From Malania oleifera (lineage: Eukaryota > Streptophyta > Magnoliopsida > Santalales > Ximeniaceae): DNA of 64,000 bases. The notes beneath the pieces were generated by a model. The model was given only the letters and a program-made list of their open reading frames with translations. It was not told the origin of the DNA and did not search any database. Location of the stretch: assembly GCF_029873635.1 (NCBI RefSeq), contig NC_080423.1, positions 106,749,988 through 106,813,987 of the forward strand, written 5' to 3'. A program made the translations under genes and the position numbers. This document shows positions 48,175 through 61,044 of this stretch, one piece after another. Position 1 is the stretch's first letter. Every line of letters starts with the position of its first letter.

Positions 48175-49027
48175 ATGATAGGGCAAAAGTTAAAAGAAAT
48201 TGGTGTTAAATTTAAAGGCAAATTTTATTCAACCAATCTTCTATCCAAAAAATTCTTAAGAGGCTATAGTAAATTAGGATATAATAATCTTCATATTGGA
48301 TGTGTGCAAATAAGAATAAAACCATTATCAAAATTAGGATTTAATAATTCTCTCCTCGTCTATCTTAGAGACGACAGAATATCAGAATATAAAGAATTCA
48401 TTTTAGGAATGGTACAAACTTCCCTTACAAATGGACCAGTTTACTTCAAATGTTACCCAAATTTTAAAATTAATCTAAAGGCCGATAATTTAAAAGAAAA
48501 ATGTTTAATTTTAGATATTCAAACCTATAACTATCAATTCAAACATGGAACAGCATTGTACAGAATAATCTATAAAATACACTATAGAGTCCTTACATCT
48601 GGAATTACTCTTTTTTTAATCCTCTAGATGTTCCTCCAGGTTAAACAATTTGTTTTGAAGCAATGAGACACACAAATTTATTAGTTCCCAAAACTCTAAA
48701 ATGGAATGAAATTAATTTTCCAAGAGAATGGACTAAACCTAAGGTAAGCAAACCAAAAATTCAAACTATATCAAATAGAAATTTTGAATGAGTCATTACA
48801 TATGACTCAAGAGATTTAGGAATTAGATTTAGCAGGGATGGCATGATTTCAGATGATGAGTCAAATCTTTTGTCTGATAAAAGAAAAATATTTCATAATT
48901 TGAAGAGTCTAGGCCATCTTCATCAAAAATTAATATTCCATAAAAACTCAAAGGGATAAAAATAGAAGACCAAATATCCCAACCAATTTATGAAGATAAC
49001 AAATCAGAACAAAATAGTTTCCACCTA
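48175..49027 (+). mobile_element. Endogenous pararetrovirus (Caulimoviridae) fossil, movement-protein part
   Basis: The reading frame from 48175 has the layout of a Caulimoviridae movement protein: LGYNNLHIGCVQIRI, then LVYLRDDRISEYKEFILGMV, GPVYFKCYPNF and LYRIIYKIHYRVLTSGI. This domain moves virus through plasmodesmata and is not found in ordinary LTR retrotransposons. A basic, Ser/Pro-containing stretch follows before an LTR fragment cuts in at 49028. The element is a broken, partial copy with several breaks; no reverse transcriptase was found nearby. A further piece that probably belongs to the same or a sister copy lies at 56605-57335. Genus cannot be fixed from the fragment. Confidence 0.75.
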
Positions 49028-49897
49028 TGTGGCACCCCGAACCCAGTGGAGCCCGGAGTGCTATTTCCTATACTTATATCTCTGATACCATAATTATAAT
49101 TACCCAAACCCAAATAAGGGGTCCCAGGTGCCCTTGTCCATAACTTAATATAAGCATGTAGCGGAAGATAATTAAACCTCAAAACATTTTACCAGAGTCC
49201 TAAACATCCCAGTTACACATATTTATCTCCCTGTTCTATATACTACGTACCAAAATAAACCAAAACATGATATACAAGTCCAGTGTCTCACAACACTTAC
49301 GAAATCTACAAAATCTAATCCCGGCCCAGTGGCACACTAGATTCGATTCCCTATAGATACAACTTAAAAAATGAGTTGGATAATAGGGTGAGACACTTTT
49401 CAATAAAGCAAATTAGATTAGCACTAGTGTGTGGCTATCATGAGTCTTAGTGTGATCATAAAATATTCATATTTAACTGTAACCGAAATGGTATTTGAAA
49501 CCGTAATCACACCTATATAACTGAAAATATATAATTTTCCTGATAACATACTTTCGACTTACAATAGCCCATTTTTTTTCATAAATAACATATATGGATA
49601 GAGAACCTTCCTTATTGGGTCATCATAAACATCATGAATCACCCCCATGATTAGGTTGTGTGGTCCAAAGATTGGACCTATATGTCCGGCCAACCACCAC
49701 TAGGTCAACTAACATGCTCTAAAGTATGATATGCCTACCGTAGCTTGGTCCGGACTCCAGGGGCGGTCTACAACACTTCATAGGCCAAATCAACTGTCTA
49801 ATACCAACACTCTCCTTGAGCAGTGTGGTTGCACTAACAACATCGCTAGCTATGGTACCAAGCTTACACAAGATCTAGTCCCTCAGGGTTCATAAAA
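49028..49897 (+). mobile_element. LTR fragment C, TGTGGCACCCC subfamily, cut by the copia element
   Basis: It begins TGTGGCACCCCGAACCC and carries conserved block 1 (49386-49435) and block 2 (CATGATTAGGTTGTGTGG near 49648). It is a diverged relative of the solo LTRs elsewhere in the window. It stops where the copia LTR starts, and its 3' half is not seen. Broken fossil. Confidence 0.7.
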
Positions 49898-52800
49898 TGT
49901 TAGACCAAGTGGTTAAAGGTTTTTTATTCCAACTGTGTTTTGATGACAACAACCCATTAGCAATTCTTTAAGGTTACTAACATTTTTCTATAGTCTGGCT
50001 CAGTTGCACAGAATGGCTCCAAAGCAAGCAAGTTTCAAGCCAGCCAAAAGCAACATATGACATGATCAGAACTCAGCCACTCAAACCAAAGCACTCATGG
50101 ACTCTACACAGCAAGCACATGTTCTAAAGTTGAGTGTGAGAGTTAGAGAGATTGTTTTTGTAATCCTTTGTGTATGAAGTGACTCAAAAGAACAAGCAAG
50201 AAACGGGCATATCACATACACATCACTAGAACACAAGCACAGTCCCACACACATACAACAAGACAAGTAAAATTGCATAAGATGTGTAAAAACCCTCGAA
50301 CATGTCTTATTAAACCTAAGACATCTTAAAGTAGATCAGGGATCACTTCTCAAAAAAGGATAAGGACCTTTTTACTTCAAAATTAAAGAAATTTTCAAAG
50401 TAGTAAAAGGGGCCTCGTTGATGAACACATGGCTTCTTCCACGAGAACAACACATACCCTCATCGACATACACAGGGTACTTGTCGAAGAGAATATACCA
50501 AGAATACTTAAAAGTTCAGAGCACCTTCGTCGACGAATACAGGGGATTCGGCGACAAAGCTTGTGCACTTTTCTTTGACATACATAGGGTATTCGTCTAC
50601 GAAAAGAAACCGAGACCTACCTAAATTCAAAACCAGTAACTCGTCGATGAACACAGGGCTTCGTCAACGAAATCACTGAAGAGCTCGTCGACGAAGGCAA
50701 GACCTCATCGACGAATGTCGGGTTTCAAACCTCATTTAATGCGCCAAAACGGCTAGTTTTCACCTTGTCTCATATCAATAAATGCCCAACGGCTCTCCAG
50801 CGCCCAGTTTGCCCCTTTGGTGTTTAAAATAGGTCCTTTGCATTAACTTCAAAGTGGATAAGCTAATTAGTTGTTGAAATCATTCATTGTGCAATTACTC
50901 TAGGGTTTCATTTGTGCAATCACTTGCCCTCTTGCTCTTGACCTTGTTTACACTCCATTGAAAAAGAGGAAATAGTGTGAGGATTATATTGTGATATTTA
51001 GCTTAAGAGGAGCATTTAAGTTTGTATCTACCTCTCTTCAACTACTTGTATTGAAAGGCTCTTTGTGAGCCATTGTAAGGTGTCTCTAAGTTGGCATCAT
51101 TTTAAGAGCTCTTTGTGAGCAGCTGTGTGACGACCTGTTTAATTTCCCATATATATTTCAAAATATAATAAATCAATATAAAAAATCTTAGTAGATCATA
51201 ATCCACCTGGACCAGTGGTTCCAGGGATACATCAGAAATACATCACGGAAGCCTATGCAGTAGGAAACGTAAATCATAAACACCTTATTATATCATACAT
51301 CACAATACCAGAGTTACTACAATCACTGTATACATATATACACAACACTCAACCCAAAAATATGTCTTAGGGCCATCTCCACAACATACGTCAGACCCTA
51401 TCAAAATACTTACCCTTCTAGAAGGGCAGATCTACTGTACTAAATCAGTGGGGCTTTACCCGATCTCCTATCAGGGGCTTCTAAAACATTTATAAAATTT
51501 AGGAGTGAGACACCTCTCAGTAAGGGAAATAAACTAATACTAGTGTGTGGCAACATGAGTATTCCGTGTTATACATATACCATACAGAACATATTCAGTA
51601 ACTGTTTTGTCAAATTTAGGGAAACATATATACCATCAAAACATAGCAGAACATACTACATTTTCATAAACATATCTCATCTCAAATAATAATAGTACAA
51701 AAACATTCCTGATAGGTTAGCTAGTTGTTGTCATGTATTACTCCCACATGACTGGGTTGTCTGGCCTGAAGGCGGGACTTGACAATGGTTGACCAACGCC
51801 TGCCAAGTCAAAAGTATAGTCTGTAAGTCTGATGAGTCTGCCCGACCTGGTCCGTACACCAGGGGCGCTCACACACTTCTTAAGAATCACATCGACCATC
51901 CAATCTCACACCACTCCATACAGTGGCACACAAATATCATGATTATGAAGACTATGGACATATAACAACGGTACCGTGCAAGTGTTAGCCTAGACCAAGC
52001 CAACCAGGTTCTGATATCATATAACATATACTGAAACTGTGATACATGGATATTTCATATCATTAATTATCAAATCAACCATGTCATTTTGCATATATAC
52101 GTACATCATGAAAATCATCGGCCCATACAACCATAGCTCAGCCCGTATGCCAGTAAATCATAGCACAGCCCGTACGCTGGCAAATCATACACATAGCTTG
52201 GCCCATACGCCGGCAAATCATATATAAAAATCTCGGCATGTACGCCGGTTTTCCATTATAAAAATCCGTATCATAATTACATTTCCAGAAAACAGTATTT
52301 CATAACATTTTATACTCCTGCCACACTAATAGATTTTTCATATATTAAACATACCATCATTTTCAACAGTGTTTTCTCAAATATAAATCATATATATGAA
52401 CATATTTACTTTCCTGAAATCAACTGCTATATATACATACATTTTTCTTAAAAAGAACTAGCTTAGTTTATCTCCTTACCTAATTCTTGAAAAGCCCCTA
52501 AGAAAATCTGTCCCGCACCCGTAGGGTTCCCAACTCAACACCCTAAAAACAACATTCCCCAGAACTAAAGTTCAGTATTTTTAAGCGTATAACACTTTCT
52601 ACAACTGCCAAAAATCCAAATATTGAGTAGAAAGTCTTACCCTAGATTTGGGACGGTTTCCACTTCAGCCCCATCAACGATCCGCTTCGGCAGACTTGCA
52701 GAAAACTTTCCCAGGAGCGTCGTGGTGGCTTCAAATCATCGAACTGGCAGAGATCCAGCCCAAAATCGAAGAGAGAAGGAGGAGGGACCGAAGGGTAGGA

Positions 52801-55800
52801 GAGAGAAAGGATCTGTGCAGAGAATTTCAGCCAAAAATGAACTTTAGGCCTATTTAAACTGTGGCCTTCGTTGATGAGCCACGTCACCTCGTCGACGAGG
52901 TCAATACAAAATTCGTCGACGAACTCTCCAATTCATTGACGAAATTCAGAAACCCCAAAATCATCCCCTCGGTATTTTCTCATTGACGATTCTTGTAGAA
53001 AGTTCGTCGACAAACTCCAACCCTCGTCGACGAGCTCCTATTATACCCTCGTCGACAAGGAGCTGAAAAATTCCTGAGATTTATCCTTTCCAAAATGCAA
53101 CGTCGTCGACGAACGCTCTGCCTCCTTCTGTTTTCGATTTTCATTTCCCTTTCTTTTATTATTTAAATACCATTATTCTTTGGGTTGTTACAAGCTGTGT
53201 GTATAGGCTTCTCTACCGGAAGGAGGATCGTATAGTGGATTTTGAGAATCCTTGAGTTGGTCTCAAGGCGTGGTGTAGGCGGGGTGCCGAACTACGTTAA
53301 CATCGCTGTGATAAGCCTTTCATCTCTCTTCTTTCTTGTGTTTCTCATTCATTGTCATTTGCTTTACTTTTATATTGTGATATAATACATTTGTTCTTTG
53401 CAAGATTTTTTATGTTTGTAGAAAATTTGCATATTCGCGAAAAACATCTATTCACCCCCCCCCTCTAGACGCTTATTCGGGCCAACAAGTGGTATCAAAG
53501 TGCTAGTCACTAGATATTCGGAGTAACTCTCAAGCGCAAAGATCAATATGGAGGACATGTTTGCCTAAGGTCAATCCATGGACCATCCACCCAAATTCTG
53601 TGGAACTAACTATCCGACATGGAAAGATCGAATGTCAATCTTCATCCAAGCCTATGACTACCGAATGTGGAACGTCATCACCAAAAGGGACTACACCTTC
53701 AAGAATAAGGAAGGGGATGACATACCAATTAGGAAACTTCCCGAGGTTGATGCAAAGTTAGCACAACTGAACTTCAAGACCAAGAACTTCCTTTATTGTG
53801 CTGTGAATGATGAAGAGTACAACTGAATCTGTGGATGCAACACGGCTAAGGAGATGTGGGAGAAGCTTCAGGTAATGTATGAAGGAACAACCCAGGTAAA
53901 GAAATCGAAAATTTATATGTTGGTTAAAGAATATGAAATGTTTAAAATGGAAGAGGGTGAAACAATTAGTGCTATGTTTACTCGTTTTACACATATCACA
54001 AATGGACTAAAAGGTCTTGGTAGAGAATACTCTATGGAAGATAATGTGCAGAAAGTCCTTCGCTCTCTACCGGCATCCTGGCACGTCAAGTCCACAGCAA
54101 TTGAGGAAGCAAAGGACCTATCAAAGTTCACTCTTGATAAGCTGATTGGGTCTCTTATGACCTATGAAATCAAGAAGAAAAATGCTACCACAGAAGCTGA
54201 AACACCTAAGAAGGCTACCAGAATTGCCCTTAAAGCTGGAAAGCAAAAAGAACTCGTAGAAGAGGAATAAAATGATGACGAAGATGAAGTTGCTCTCCTC
54301 ACAAGAAGATTCAAAAATTTTTTGATGAACAAACGAGGTGGCTAACAAAAGGAGAAAGGAGAATCAAGCATAAGGTGCTACAATTGCAAAAAGATCGAGC
54401 ACCGCATGGCCAACTATCCTCTCTTCAAAAACAAAGGCAACAATCAACAAGGAGACAAAAAGAAGTTCAAAGCCATGAATGCAACTGAATGGGATGAACT
54501 AGACGGAACCTCAACCAACGAAGAAATCAAAGAAGAAGTTGCCAACTTCTGCCTTATGGTAGATGAACAGAGTGAGGTAAATTCTGATGATGAATATCTT
54601 CCATCTTATGAAGAATTAGAAGAAAATTGTAGGAAACTCTACATTGAATTGATAGCTGCTAAAAAGAAAAACAAACTTTTAGAAGAAACTCATGCAAGAT
54701 GCAAGCAAAAAAAAATCTGCTCATGTGATACTTTGAAAGAAGAAAATGCATCTCTAAATTTAGAAAGTGAAAAGCTTACTAAGGAATGTAAAAATCACAA
54801 GGAATCTTTTCAAAATGAAGTTGGAAGCTTAACAAGGCAAATCATCGAAATTCTTCATGAAAATTCAAAACTGAAAAAGAAAATGGAAGATCAAAATAAT
54901 ACAAATTACAAATTTACAAATGGTAAAGAAAACTTTGATAAGCTACTTGGAGTCCAAAGATTTGGAATTTTCAAAGAAGGATTAGGATAAGGCTTATTGT
55001 CATTCGAGTCAATAGGTTTTGCAAATCTATGTGCCAAAAGAAACTCCATATCAAAGAAAATTCCTGCACCTAAACCAAATCCCTCACATGCTAATAGAAT
55101 TTGCTTATATTGCGAAAGAAAAGGTCATGTACGCTTTACTTGCCCCTTCAGGGGAAATAGAGGAATGAACATGAAATACAAATGGGTGATTAAGAACGCC
55201 AACCCCATAGGACCCAAGAAAATGTGGGTACCAAAACAAATCACTTGATGTTGTGTGCAGGCATGCTTAAAGACCAACTCCACAAGAAATAAATGGTTTC
55301 TTGATAGTGGATGCTCAAGACACATTACAGGAGATGCAAGCAAATTCCTCTTTCTCACCTACAAAAAGGAAGGATTGGTTACTGTTGGAGACAATGCCAA
55401 AGGAAGAATCATCGGTAAAGGTAAAATAGGTAATTCATCCTAGGCTATTGAAAATGTTGCTCTTGTAGATACTCTCAAACATAACCTATTATGTGTTAGT
55501 CAGTTATGTAATAAAAGGTTAAACATTACATTTCAATCCACCCAATGTTTAATAAATGATTTAAATGGAAAAACCATACTTGTAGGAAAACGTGAATCCA
55601 ACATCTAGACAATTGAGTTCCATGACATTAAAACTTGTGACGTTAGATGTTTAGCAGCTACTAATGAAAATTGTTGGTTATGGCATAGAAGACTAGGTCA
55701 TGCTAGCATGGATTTACTACATAGGCTATTATCTAAAGAACTAGTAAATGGCCTACCGAAAGATAATTATGTTAAAGACAAAGTTTGTGATGCATGTCAA

Positions 55801-56240
55801 TATGGAAAACAAGTTAAATCTTCTTTCAAAACCAAGAAAATGATATCCACCTCAAGACCTTTAGAATTAATTCATCTTGATTTGTTTGGTCCTAATGACA
55901 TTGCTAGTATTAGTGGAAAACTGTATGCCTTTGTTATAGTTGATGACTTCTCTAGATTCTCATGGGTAATTTTTCTTGCAAACAAAAGTGACACTTGTAA
56001 TGCATTCATCCATTTTTGTGGAAAAATTCAAAATGAAAAGGGAATGTCAATTGTTCACATAGGAGTGATAGAGGAAGAGAATTTAGAAACAAAGAACTAG
56101 AAGCCTTTTGTAACAAAAATGGCTATTCACACAACTTCTCTACACCAAAAACTCCACAACAAAACGGAGTAGTTGAAAGAAAAAGTCGAACACTCCAAGA
56201 AATGGCTAGGACAATGCTCAACGATTACCCCATTATACAA
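49898..56240 (+). mobile_element. SIRE-like Ty1/copia retrotransposon, partial and broken
   Basis: The 5' LTR runs from TGTTAGACC (49898) to CCAACA (53487), about 1.5 kb of its own sequence, because solo LTR D (51126-53192) sits inside it. Next comes a primer-binding site for initiator Met-tRNA (TGGTATCAAAGTGC, 53490-53503). Internal parts in order: gag (DHPPKFCGTNYPTWKDRMSI from 53578 and on to about 54270), a coiled-coil stretch (54540-54960), a zinc knuckle (CLYCERKGHVRFTC near 55110), protease (WFLDSGCSRHITGD near 55290), GAG-pre-integrase (LWHRRLGHASMD near 55680) and the start of the integrase core (VIVDDFSRFSWVIF near 55935). Reverse transcriptase, RNase H and the 3' LTR are absent. 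It has several breaks. The long LTR and gag type point to the SIRE/Maximus lineage. It is at least as old as the LTR inserted in it. Confidence 0.88.
51126..53192 (+). mobile_element. Solo LTR D, TGTGACGACC subfamily, 5-bp TSD AGCTG
   Basis: A 2067-bp LTR fossil, starting TGTGACGACC and ending GGGTTGTTACA, with a perfect TSD AGCTG (51121-51125, 53193-53197). It inserted into the LTR of the copia element. Parts: conserved block 1 at 51501-51551, block 2 (CATGACTGGGTTGTCTGGCC) near 51751, a central minisatellite with GCCCGTACGCTGGCAAATCA-type units at about 52120-52250, a TATA-like TATTTAAA at about 52851, and TCGTCGACGA palindromes at 52888-53113. It lacks the GA run seen in A, B and F. Confidence 0.87.
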
Positions 56241-56261
56241 CCTTTGTTTTTAGGTCCTTCA

Positions 56262-56604
56262 TGACGTCGGTCCTAGTTGCTAGAGGGACTGGAAAGGTAG
56301 TTTTTGGTTTTAGTTTACATAAATGTTTTACTTGTGTAATAAACTTAGTTGGAGTACCTTTTTGAGAGCTTGCAAGAATTGGTTATATCTTAAGTATGTA
56401 AATAAGAATACGACAAGTAAACTCTGGTATATGTCTAATAGAAATCCCGATGAATGTTTATGTTTTTCCGCAACATTTACATTCCAGTATATGTATGAGT
56501 TACACCTATATGTCACTGTTTAGGGTGGGTTGCTTATGTATGTTTAACAGGTATTCTGTATGAATGGTAACATCTGGGTCCGTATAAAGGACCGAATCGT
56601 TACA
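56262..56604 (-). mobile_element. LTR fragment of the same superfamily, minus strand
   Basis: Read on the minus strand it starts TGTAACGATTCGGTCC and shares GCGGAAAA and TACCAGAGTTTA with the first 200 bp of the other LTRs. It breaks off after about 340 bp next to the end of the copia element. Broken fossil. Confidence 0.55.
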
Positions 56605-57335
56605 GATATATATTTATTTGATTGGTTTTGCAATAGAAAGAAAAATTGTCACCCAATAATTAATAGAAAAGGAAGGATTTACATAACTGCAACAAATAGA
56701 ATTGTAGGAAATCATCCTCCAAAAGGCAAATTTCAATTTCAACATAACGAAAATAAGGTAGAAGGATTAACATTTGCCAAAGCAAAAATAGAAAATCCTC
56801 ACCAACTTGCAACTCAAGGTCAGTGCGACATAATAATTAAACAAAATAATTTTGCAAATAAATACCTTACAACTATAGGTGAACAAATAAATAGAATAGA
56901 AGAAAGTATTGATAAAATGGAAACAATTCCTCCCCAAACTATAAAAGTACACATATATCCAATATTTAAACCAAAAGAAACACAAAAGTCAGTAACAATA
57001 AAAAAAATAGGTGGATACTAATGGCCTGATTCAACTCACCTAAAAGCATGCTTTGATAAGGACGGTGAAATTTTAAAAACAATTAATGAAAAACTCAAAG
57101 ACATTCCATCTACTTCAAAAGGAATTCAAGCCTTAGATAACCAAATTAGAAATCTACCTTCATAGGATTCCGATCCAGAAATAAGACAAAATGATAATTT
57201 TGATGAAGAAATTTTAGACAATATTATTGAAATTGAAGAGAACTTTAAGAATTTAACAGCCAATCCTATTGTTTATATATATAGATTAAATGATGATATA
57301 GCTACTCCAATTGCAATGACCCTTTAAATTCTACT
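56605..57335 (+). mobile_element. Probable second piece of the endogenous pararetrovirus
   Basis: The open frame (about 56607-57018) and its continuation encode an Asn/Lys/Ile-rich protein with ATNRIVGNHPPKG, a predicted coiled coil around NKYLTTIGEQINRIEESIDK, then an acidic stretch. Base composition and style match the fossil at 48175-49027, and the position on the other side of the nested LTR insertions suggests that it was once continuous with it. In Caulimoviridae such a region lies between movement protein and coat protein. This assignment is inference. Broken. Confidence 0.45.
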
Positions 57336-57344
57336 ATAAAAATA

Positions 57345-59850
57345 CTCTGATACCATAATAATATCAACAAAGTCAACCCGGACCCAAAGTAGGGTACCAG
57401 GGATACACCTGTCCATAAATACATCCTATCAATGCAGCGGAAAACATAACATATCTGATCCTTATATACAATACCAGAGTTCTATAGTCTCCATAAATAT
57501 ACATATAAACCCTTAAAAATCCATAAAATATCCCAATGATTATACAAACATATCCCTAAATCCAAAACACATACCCTATACTGCAGTAACTAAGCTTCCT
57601 CTACCTCGGAGCACGCTCCACTTAGTTGTCTGGATTTCCTAAAATTTTTAAAATTCTTGAGGTTAGATATCTCAGTAAGAAGGAATAAATTATTGTCAGT
57701 GTGTGACAACATGGGTTTTAATGTATCATAACACATTCATTTAGTAATTAATTTAACTGAGAAATCATGAAAACTGTACTCATAACCATATATATATACA
57801 TTTGCAATCATATATTTCCTCAAAAATACTTGTGCTCAATAAGTTTCTCTTTGTGTGAAACACAACATGTCTGTTAATATTAAATCATCATATCTGTAAT
57901 GAGGAACCAACCATAGTTGACATTCTTATATCACCGTCATGTAATAAACCCACATGACCAGGTTGTGTGGCCCGAAGGCGGAACTTAACCATGGCTGACC
58001 TACCAGGTTAAGTCAAACAGTACACGTTTGTAGTACGATTAGCCTATCGCAGCCTGGTTCGGACCCAGGGGTGGTCAACATCTCTCCGCAGGTCCAATCG
58101 ACTTTCAATACCAACACTCTCCCCGAGTAGTGTTGTCACGCCCCGAACCCTGAAATGGAACCCAAGGGTGAATTTAAGTAACCTAACCTGTCTCTGTATC
58201 AATTATAACATACATGATACCACATACAAGAGACTTCGACCCCATGGGATAACCAATGCCCTATATACATACATACACATGTCCATACTCATCAATATAC
58301 GCAACGAAATACGGTCTTTCTGTATATCAAACTGTACCATACCAGAGTCTATACCATACAAGGTTATACATTCCCATAAGACTATACATACCCACAAGAC
58401 TATACATACTACGAGTGTCTACAAAATCCATCACGACAACCCGGTTACAAAACTCGTACCTATCAGGTACTAGCAGTAGCTAAACACACCCCCCGCTTCT
58501 GGATGCTAGGATGCTAGTTTCGGCTACCCGAAGGACATGAAAAACATTTGTATATATTCGAGGTGAGACACCTCTCAGTAAGGGAGAAAACAGGTTATAT
58601 CAATGTGTGGCATACCAGTGTCATTTTCATACTTCATAACACATACATACGATACAGTTTGAAACACATACGTACAGTTTCAAAACAAGTTCCATACATT
58701 CTCATACAATTCCATACAGTTCCAGTATTTCCACAAAATCCATTCCAGTTCATACGATACTCAAATACATACATATATACATACATATGGTCAGTGTCGT
58801 CACACTACTCACAACTGCACAAGTCACCTAGTCTCACAGCGGTTACGTTCCAACACATTAAACTACGAAGGTTTCCAACTCTGGCCCAATAGTGAATCCA
58901 TTGCTACACATGCAACTACATAAGGTCACCTGGTCTAACCCCGATTACGTTGCCATGTGCAAACTACGTTGCGTCAACCTAGGCCTATTGTGGTCTGTTG
59001 CTACACTCGGTGACCAGCCGAATCATACTAGTGATATTTCGCACCTCGGATATAGAGTCGGCCACTCTTGCCCACGGTAGTTAACCGTTACAGGACACAG
59101 CATACGAAAGTTAGCCCCCCTAACTGTTACAGCGTACGGTAGTTAGTCGCCCCTAGCTGTTTTTTTACAAAACCTGGAATCATTTTGGAACTCAAGTTCC
59201 TATACATTTCAGCGTACGGTAATAAGCAGCCACATAGCTGTTTTCACAAATACTTGGAACATTTACATACATACACACGTACCACACTTATTTGGTTTAC
59301 GGCAAATCATATCATTTACAATTTCAAGTATACAGTTTATGCAAATATGGATTACGGTCACCTCAATAATACATTTTAAACAACATAAATGGTTTTCCAA
59401 TCAAATAAAAGATGATACCCGAAATCCCCAATTTTCCTGAAAACTATAACCTGAAAATCCTGTATTTTCACCCTATAGATTTCCCCAAATAAGTAGTCAA
59501 AACATACATATGATCATAACCTACAGGCCTACCAATCCTAATTTTGAAAATGAACTAATATAAACAGAATCCCCTTACCTCAACCTGAAACCAAATCACG
59601 AACTCTACGGCCCTCAAAAGTATGAACCGAGACTTCGAAATCTACAAATCACAATACTAAACATGCTTATAATCTATACTACTACACATATACTGAATCA
59701 GAAATGAAAATCGAGTCTTACCTCGATTTTGGCCCAAAACCTGAAAACGCTCTAACCGAGATTCCGATCCACAGAAGTTGTAGAGAATCCCTCCACGATC
59801 CTCGTGGTAACCTCAGATTTCCAATTCCATCAACGACCGGTGAGGAAATT

Positions 59851-59894
<44 letters not shown>

Positions 59895-60579
59895 AGCTTA
59901 GTGAAGAAGAAAAGGGAAATTTCCTTTTATACCCCCTTTACCCGCCCGGTTTTCGTCGACGAAAAGTCAAGGATTTCGTTGTGAATGTAGGCAGCCTCGT
60001 CGACGAAGTCTGATATTTAAAATTTTCCAGACCTCTCGGCTTCTCTTCGTCGACGAACCTCTGAATTTCATCGATGAAAAGTCTACTGCCTTCGTCGACG
60101 AAATATGGCTTCGTCGACGAAATCTTTAGGAATCCATTTATATTTTCCAGGTTCTTACAAGTGTGGTTGCACTAACTCATTCCCTAGCAACGATACCGTA
60201 CTCTCATATACATTACTGGTCCATCGGGGTTCTCATTTCCACATTTCAGTATAAAAACTGTCATTTCTGTTATTTCATTTCTCAGTATAATACTGTCATC
60301 ACATATTTCAATATCAAAAATATCATGTATGGATTTTGGTATAAACTGTCATCACATATTCCAATATAAAATCATATTTCATCTTCATAATATCTGCTAT
60401 ATTTTTAATATTTCCCATAAACTAGTATAAATCACATTTCATCATGAAATATTCCCACATGTTCATTGTACAATAACAAAACCATTTCCCATGCCACACA
60501 AATTTTACGTAATATTTCATAATATAATAATTGCCTAGAAAAATATATGATAATTCAAAACCACAATTTTCATATGCCT
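57345..60579 (+). mobile_element. LTR fragment E of the superfamily, split by solo LTR F
   Basis: The left part (57345-58133) starts inside the LTR (CTCTGATACCATAAT, as in C), with conserved block 1 at 57660-57710 and block 2 (CATGACCAGGTTGTGTGGCC) near 57953. Solo LTR F interrupts it; the sequence resumes at 60160 (GTGGTTGCACTAAC, again as in C) and fades out before 60580. Its start is truncated and its end is not defined. Broken fossil. Confidence 0.65.
58134..60159 (+). mobile_element. Solo LTR F, TGTCACGCCCC subfamily, 5-bp TSD AGTGT
   Basis: A 2026-bp LTR fossil, starting TGTCACGCCCCGAACC and ending GGTTCTTACA, with a perfect TSD AGTGT (58129-58133, 60160-60164). It inserted into LTR fragment E. 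It is a close relative of solo LTR A over its whole length. Parts: block 1 at 58561-58611, a shortened minisatellite at about 59075-59160, a GA run at 59853-59890, TTTTATACCCCC near 59925 as a TATA-like stretch, and TTCGTCGACGAA palindromes at 59949-60120. Confidence 0.87.
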
Positions 60580-60689
60580 TGTCGACACCCCAATTTTAAC
60601 CAAGCTATCCCAAGAAGACCCAGTACAATAAAAGTTGATTTCGTGCCCCGAAAATTAGAGGACCCTTTTTGAGAAACCTGATTGAGTCC

Positions 60690-60850
60690 CAGTATTCTAA
60701 ATCAAGTCCTGATATGTTTTCAATGAGTCTCGATATTTTTACTTAGTCTCGGTATGTTTTAAATGAGTCTCGATGTTTTTACCAAGTCCCGGTATGTTTT
60801 CAATGAAGGCCCAATGTTTTAACCAAGTCTCGGTACGTTTTAATAGAGTT
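60690..60850 (+). repeat. Degenerate 22-bp tandem repeat
   Basis: Units of the form AGTCYCGRTATGTTTTNAATG recur at least six times between 60690 and 60850, alternating with TTTTTACC. Confidence 0.75.
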
Positions 60851-60987
60851 TCGGGCATTTTAGGAAAAATGGAGTTCGAGTCCTTCTATTTTTGGGAAAT
60901 TAAGTTTTAATTTTCGGACGAGTCTCTTTTCAGGAGGATGAGGTTCGACGATAAAAATACAAAAAAAAATAATAATACAAAAAAAGG

Positions 60988-61043
<56 letters not shown>
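60988..61043. repeat. Palindromic (AAT)n(ATT)n microsatellite
   Basis: An AAT run is followed directly by an ATT run, which can form one long hairpin. The Asn and Ile repeat frames here are translations of it. Confidence 0.9.
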
Positions 61044-61044
<1 letters not shown>

